55,275 bases of DNA from JANXVY01 sp040080145 (GTDB lineage Bacteria; Pseudomonadota; Alphaproteobacteria; Rhizobiales; Hyphomicrobiaceae): NCBI GenBank assembly GCA_040080145.1, contig JBEBJA010000098.1, positions 1 to 55,275 on the forward strand. The letters are read 5' to 3'. Shown in pieces: positions 51,844 through 55,275 of this stretch (the stretch's first letter is position 1; each line of letters begins with the position of its first letter). The notes below the pieces were generated by a model, which saw only the letters and a program-made list of their open reading frames with translations, ran no database searches and was not told the origin of the DNA. The position numbers were made by a program, and so were the translations under genes.

Positions 51844-52140
51844 ATGCCAAATTCAACAGTACCATTTTCTGATATGCGCCGGGGCGATGCTCCCGCAGCT
51901 GAAGCTTATCTCCGGGCCGTCGGCTCGCGGGTGCGGCAAGAGCGGCAGCGTCTTGGGATGTCACGTAGAGCGCTCGCCGAATCGTCGGGCGTTTCCGAAC
52001 GATACTTGGCGGAACTCGAGCGCGGGGCGGGCAATGCGTCCTTGCTCGTGTTGCGAAAAGTCGCGCAGGCGCTGAGCCTGCGGGTCGAAGACCTGGCCAG
52101 CGAGCCACATTACGACGAGCGCAGCGTCGCTGCCGAATAG
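51844..52140 (+). CDS. XRE-family regulator resembling the HTH of BoxR/BzdR, without kinase domain
   Basis: A 98-residue protein whose HTH (VGSRVRQERQRLGMSRRALA, ESSGVSERYLAELERGAGNA, SLLVLRKVAQALSLRVEDLA) has the SERYLAxLExGxGN signature seen in the N-terminal domain of BoxR/BzdR benzoyl-CoA regulators. Those carry a shikimate-kinase-like effector domain of about 170 residues after the HTH; here the gene ends 10 residues past it and the following DNA offers no continuation. It is therefore a minimal regulator or a remnant. The start may be at 51844 or at the internal ATG 51874. Confidence 0.75.
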   Translation: MPNSTVPFSDMRRGDAPAAEAYLRAVGSRVRQERQRLGMSRRALAESSGVSERYLAELERGAGNASLLVLRKVAQALSLRVEDLASEPHYDERSVAAE

Positions 52141-52327
52141 TCGCTGCGCGCCGTCACTCTGTCCCTAACTCGGTAGCGCTAAGGCGTGCTGGGCGCTGCC
52201 GTGTTTGGCATTTGCTCTGCGCGTTGTGTCGCCAGGGTCCGTCCGGCTTTGATGGAATCAAAGACAGACTCTAAGTCTTTGCTTGGTCGTGCTTCTTATC
52301 GGAAAACCGGTTCCCACCCCCGCCTCC

Positions 52328-52499
52328 GCGCATAGGCGCTAAAATAAGCCCTTACTTTCTTCTCCCTCTGGGGAGAAGATGCCCGAAGGGCAGATGAGGG
52401 GTGCCTTCACTCGGCTGGCTTTGCAGAAGAGCCCCCTCACCCCAACCCTCTCCCCAGGGGAGAGGGGGCCACCGTTTCGCTATGTTAGCGCCTATGCGC
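52328..52499. mobile_element. 172-bp MITE-like element with 15-bp perfect terminal inverted repeats
   Basis: GCGCATAGGCGCTAA at 52328-52342 is the exact inverse of 52485-52499. Between them lie CTTCTCCC/GGGGAGAAG and CCCTCTCCCC/GGGGAGAGGG hairpins and a CCCTCACCCCAACCC run, a type of repeat common in proteobacterial gaps. No gene is inside. A target-site duplication could not be identified. Confidence 0.55.
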
Positions 52500-52564
52500 C
52501 TCCGCGGGGGCATGCTTTTCTGGAAGTACTCTAGACCCAGGCCCGGCGACACAACCTGCGGCCA

Positions 52565-53086
52565 TCAATGCTTGTGCGCACCGTGGTCCATGGCCGGTGC
52601 ATGGCCAGGCTGGTGGTCCATACCGTGGGGGCCTTTAGCACCGATGGGTTCAACGGTCGCTTCGACCTCAATGGGGCCGGCCTTTTCGAACGTCAGGGTC
52701 ATTTTGACCAGATCGCCTTCCTTCAAGGGGGCCTTTAGATCCATCAGCATCACGTGGTCGCCGGACGGCTGGAGCACAATGGACGTGCCGGGCTTAAGGG
52801 CGATGTTTTCAACGCGACGCATGCGCATTACCTCGCCATCCTTGATATGGGTGTGAAGTTCGACGCGGCCGGCCACTGGCGATGATGCGGAGACGAGACG
52901 GTCGGTGACGCCAGCCGCGGTCTTGATTTCGAGGAATGCCGCGCCGTTGGTGACGCCACCGGGGGTTGCGCGGGCCCACGGGTGAGCGACGGTAACGCCG
53001 GCCCTGGTGGCTTCGTGGGCGTTTGCCCCGACGGTGGCAGCGGTCAGGCAGGCGAGGGTGGCGAACATCGCCGAAATCACGCGCAT
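52565..53086 (-). CDS. Periplasmic copper chaperone PCu(A)C
   Basis: A 173-residue protein with signal peptide (residues 1-23, ending in GANA-HE). The PCuAC domain has NGAAFLEIKTAAGVTDRLVS, VELHTHIKDGEVMRMRR (the H...M copper ligands) and GDHVMLMDLK (the H-x-M pair). The tail is rich in His and Met (HGMDHQPGHAPAMDHGAHKH), probably an extra copper site. It would deliver Cu(I) to cytochrome oxidase. The ATG at 53086 gives a proper signal peptide. A sco gene, often adjacent, is not present. Confidence 0.92.
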   Translation of the reverse strand: MRVISAMFATLACLTAATVGANAHEATRAGVTVAHPWARATPGGVTNGAAFLEIKTAAGVTDRLVSASSPVAGRVELHTHIKDGEVMRMRRVENIALKPGTSIVLQPSGDHVMLMDLKAPLKEGDLVKMTLTFEKAGPIEVEATVEPIGAKGPHGMDHQPGHAPAMDHGAHKH

Positions 53087-53121
53087 TGTCAGGCCTTTCG
53101 GTACGGCATTAAGGGATGAGA

Positions 53122-53805
53122 TCAGGAGGTTATTTTGCGGCATTCTTCATCGGCGGGGAGTGGATCGCAACCGGTCGTCGCGACACAGGCTTCAAGCGCT
53201 TTTCGCATGTCGCTCGTGTAAAGGCCGTCGATTTCGCCGTCGTACAGCGCATTGGCCTGCAGGCCGCACTGATAGAGCTTGACGATGTGGCTGCCGCCGA
53301 AACGCATCGCGGTTTCGTAATCACGCAGAGCTTTGTGATGGTCGCCGCGCGATTGGAAAATGTGAGCCCGGGTGTCGAGCGTGTGGGGGCTGTCGGGCAG
53401 GAGCGCGAGCGCCTTTTCGACGTCGGCAGCGCCGCGTTCGGGCTGGCCGGACTTGAAATATGCCCAGGCGCGATTGTTGAGGGCGATGGCTGAATTGGGG
53501 TCAAGCGCCAGAGATTGGTCGTAGTCGGGGATGGCCTGCTCATAGCGGCCCTGAACGGAATATGCGAGCGCGCGGGCGGAGTATGCCAGCGCCAAATCCG
53601 CATCACTCACGCCGGATGAACCGATGACCGCCGAGCAGGCGGGGATGCGGCGGGTCAGGTCTTCACTGAAGCAGTCGTTAATGGGGTCGAGCGAGGGTGG
53701 TGCAGCGTGGGCGGGAGCAAGCGCCGAAGATGCGCATGCTGCCAACAGCAGGGCCAGCGTTGCTGCCCGGCGGGTTTGGCTGGCAATGAGGTACTTCGAA
53801 CGCAC
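53122..53805 (-). CDS. Exported tetratricopeptide-repeat protein
   Basis: A 227-residue protein. The GTG at 53805 has GGAG seven bases upstream and gives a clean signal peptide (ASQTRRAATLALLLAACASS, cleavage after PAHA). About three TPR units follow at residues 65-165 (ADLALAYSARALAYSVQGRY, SAIALNNRAWAYFKSGQPER, SPHTLDTRAHIFQSRGDHHK). The C-terminal part has four cysteines in LYQCG, LEACVATTGCDPL and EECRK. TPRs bind other proteins; the partner is unknown. It lies 35 bp upstream of the copper-chaperone gene on the same strand. Confidence 0.82.
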   Translation of the reverse strand: MRSKYLIASQTRRAATLALLLAACASSALAPAHAAPPSLDPINDCFSEDLTRRIPACSAVIGSSGVSDADLALAYSARALAYSVQGRYEQAIPDYDQSLALDPNSAIALNNRAWAYFKSGQPERGAADVEKALALLPDSPHTLDTRAHIFQSRGDHHKALRDYETAMRFGGSHIVKLYQCGLQANALYDGEIDGLYTSDMRKALEACVATTGCDPLPADEECRKITS

Positions 53806-53941
53806 GAAACCGCTCCAAATCAACGCGATTTTCACCAACAATCACAGCCCAGCGCCACAATTGAGGCAAGCCGGGCTCTCTACTTGCGCGCGGTCGCGTC
53901 GATCTGAAAGATCGCCTACGGCTTGGCAACCCCGCGCGCGG

Positions 53942-53981
53942 ATACCAAACATCACGGGGAAGCACCCGTGATGTCTGGTAT
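53942..53981. repeat. GATACCA-family palindrome, copy C
   Basis: Arms 53942-53958 (ATACCAAACATCACGGG) and 53965-53981 pair over 17 bases with one mismatch, around six bases. It is preceded by CGCGCGCGG, as is copy B. It lies between the TPR gene and coaBC, which diverge. Confidence 0.8.
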
Positions 53982-54032
53982 TCGTTTATGCTAGCATTTC
54001 GTGCCGGGCATGTGAGCGAGAAAAGGTTCGTC

Positions 54033-55265
54033 GTGAAACGCATTGTGTTGATTATCGGCGGCGGGATCGCTGCTTACAAATGCCTCGACCTGATCCGCCG
54101 CTTGCGGGAGCGCGGCTATGGCGTGCGGGCGGTGATGACCAAGGCTGCTTGCGAGTTCGTGACGCCGCTGTCGGTCGGTGCGCTGACCAATGAGCGGGTC
54201 TTTACCAATCTGTTCGATTTGGACGACGAGCGCGAAATCGGCCACATCCGGCTCTCGCGCGAGGCCGATCTCATTGTGGTTGTACCCGCGACGGCGGATT
54301 TGCTCGCTAAGATGGCAGGCGGACATGCGGACGATCTCGCGACCTGCGTGCTGATGGCGACGGATAAGCCGGTGATCGTTGCGCCTGCGATGAACCCGCG
54401 CATGTGGCTGCATGCGGCGACGCAGCGCAACGTAGCGCTTCTGAAGGCGGACGGAATTACCGTCGTGGACCCGGAAGTGGGGGAGATGGCCGAGCGCGGC
54501 GAGGCTGGGCCGGGGCGTTTGGCCGAGGTTCCCCTGCTGATTGCTGCGATTGAAGGCGTTTTGGGCGGAACACGCAGTGGTGCGCTCGCGGGTAAGCACG
54601 TGCTGGTGACATCGGGGCCGACGCACGAGCCGATTGATCCGGTGCGCTATATCGCCAACCGCTCGTCGGGCAAGCAGGGGCACGCGATTGCGGCGGCGGC
54701 GGCCAAGCTTGGCGCGCGTGTGACGCTGGTGTCGGGCCCGGTCGGGCTGGCTGATCCAGCAAGGTGCGATGTGATTCACGTGGAAACGGCCGCGCAGATG
54801 CTCGCGGCGGTGCGGAAGGCGTTGCCGGTAGACATTGCGTTTTTTGCCGCAGCCGTAGCCGACTGGCGGGTCGATGGGGCTGCGGATCAGAAGATCAAGA
54901 AGGGCAAGAGCGGGGGCGCGACATCGCTCTCGCTGGTTGAGAACCCGGATATCTTGAAGACGATTGCGGCGGGCGGGAAGGCGCGGCCTCGGCTCGTCGT
55001 CGGGTTTGCGGCGGAGACGACCAGGGTGATCGAGCACGCGCAGGCGAAATTGGCGAGCAAGGGGGCTGACTGGATCGTTGCCAACGACGTGTCGCATGGC
55101 AGCGGGATCGGCGGCGCGGGCGGCGTTATGGGCGGAGACCGCAACGTCGTTCACATCGTGCGGGCGGACGGCGTCGAGAGCTGGCCGGAGATGGACAAGG
55201 GCGCGGTTGCGGAACGGCTGGTTGCGGCGGCTGCGGCGGCGTTCGACGGCAAGGCGAAGTCATGA
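54033..55265 (+). CDS. coaBC: Bifunctional phosphopantothenoylcysteine decarboxylase/synthetase CoaBC
   Basis: The 410-residue enzyme makes 4'-phosphopantetheine in coenzyme A synthesis. The CoaC half (residues 1-190) has IIGGGIAAYKCLDLIRRL, VVVPATADLLAKMAGG and the active-site PAMNPRMW; the CoaB half has VTSGPTHEPIDPVRYIANRS SGKQG and the lysine-containing KIKKGKSG. The GTG at 54033 with AAAAGG six bases upstream gives the normal N terminus. The stop overlaps the next start by four bases (ATGA). Confidence 0.96.
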   Translation: MKRIVLIIGGGIAAYKCLDLIRRLRERGYGVRAVMTKAACEFVTPLSVGALTNERVFTNLFDLDDEREIGHIRLSREADLIVVVPATADLLAKMAGGHADDLATCVLMATDKPVIVAPAMNPRMWLHAATQRNVALLKADGITVVDPEVGEMAERGEAGPGRLAEVPLLIAAIEGVLGGTRSGALAGKHVLVTSGPTHEPIDPVRYIANRSSGKQGHAIAAAAAKLGARVTLVSGPVGLADPARCDVIHVETAAQMLAAVRKALPVDIAFFAAAVADWRVDGAADQKIKKGKSGGATSLSLVENPDILKTIAAGGKARPRLVVGFAAETTRVIEHAQAKLASKGADWIVANDVSHGSGIGGAGGVMGGDRNVVHIVRADGVESWPEMDKGAVAERLVAAAAAAFDGKAKS

Positions 55266-55275
55266 CGGGGCAGGG
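55262..55275 (+). CDS. Start of the next gene, cut by the window edge
   Basis: An ATG overlapping the coaBC stop (ATGA) opens a frame reading Met-Thr-Gly-Gln at the end of the window. In many alphaproteobacteria dut (dUTPase) follows coaBC; four residues cannot confirm that. Confidence 0.4.

Overview
The window is a chromosomal segment of an alphaproteobacterium. The evidence is a gene set typical of that class: prmC-prfA-HTH-ptsP-lysC on one strand, ubiG facing it, the his genes with a DUF2628 gene between hisB and hisH, the archaeal/alphaproteobacterial type of serC, and above all the PhyR-NepR-EcfG general stress response with an HWE-type histidine kinase. The family cannot be fixed from the sequence alone. 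Most genes are GC-rich, closely packed and housekeeping-like. No CRISPR array, tRNA, rRNA, prophage or transposase gene was seen.

Layout. 1-605: a 12-bp tandem repeat cut by the window edge, then sequence without a recognisable gene. 606-7121 (minus): prmC, prfA, a RodZ-like HTH membrane protein, ptsP, lysC. 7384-15536: ubiG, an FGE/SUMF1-fold exported protein, DUF3429, a LysM lipoprotein, ftsK, a class I aminotransferase, a VOC protein and a YaiI/YqxD protein. 15585-20357: histidine genes hisF, hisA, hisH, DUF2628, hisB on minus, interrupted between hisH and hisA by two plus-strand genes, one a stand-alone Cas2/SinR-like protein preceded by a perfect alphaproteobacterial SOS box. 20475-23433: serC, an orphan tungstate-binding protein and a PlsC-type acyltransferase.

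24101-40452 is a general stress response (GSR) island. It encodes Dps, two PhyR paralogues, NepR, the sigma factor EcfG, a large HWE histidine kinase, a transglutaminase, several very small membrane proteins (26-57 aa), an SbmA/YddA-like ABC exporter, an AI-2E/PerM family protein, two DUF883-like proteins, a DUF3618-like protein and a DUF2383-like protein. Reading the intergenic gaps by eye gives ten copies of GGAAC-N16-NGTT and one of GGAAC-N17-CGTT, each placed and oriented in front of one of these genes. This is the binding consensus of EcfG-type sigma factors. The cluster therefore looks like a regulator together with its own local regulon, including feedback on nepR-ecfG, on the kinase and on the second phyR.

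40514-55275: an aspartoacylase-like hydrolase, an AsmA-like protein followed by a NodU/CmcH carbamoyltransferase, an M15 peptidase, a two-subunit sodium:solute symporter, an MHS-family MFS transporter with a large inserted domain and strong expression signals, a BoxR-like HTH protein without its kinase domain, a PCu(A)C copper chaperone, a TPR protein, coaBC, and the first codons of a following gene.

The intergenic DNA is rich in palindromic repeats of several families: paired 77-79 bp CTAGTGT...ACACTAG hairpins with compensatory changes, GATACCA...TGGTAT hairpins, stems followed by ACCCC, a 43-bp exact dispersed repeat, and a 172-bp element bounded by 15-bp perfect inverted repeats.
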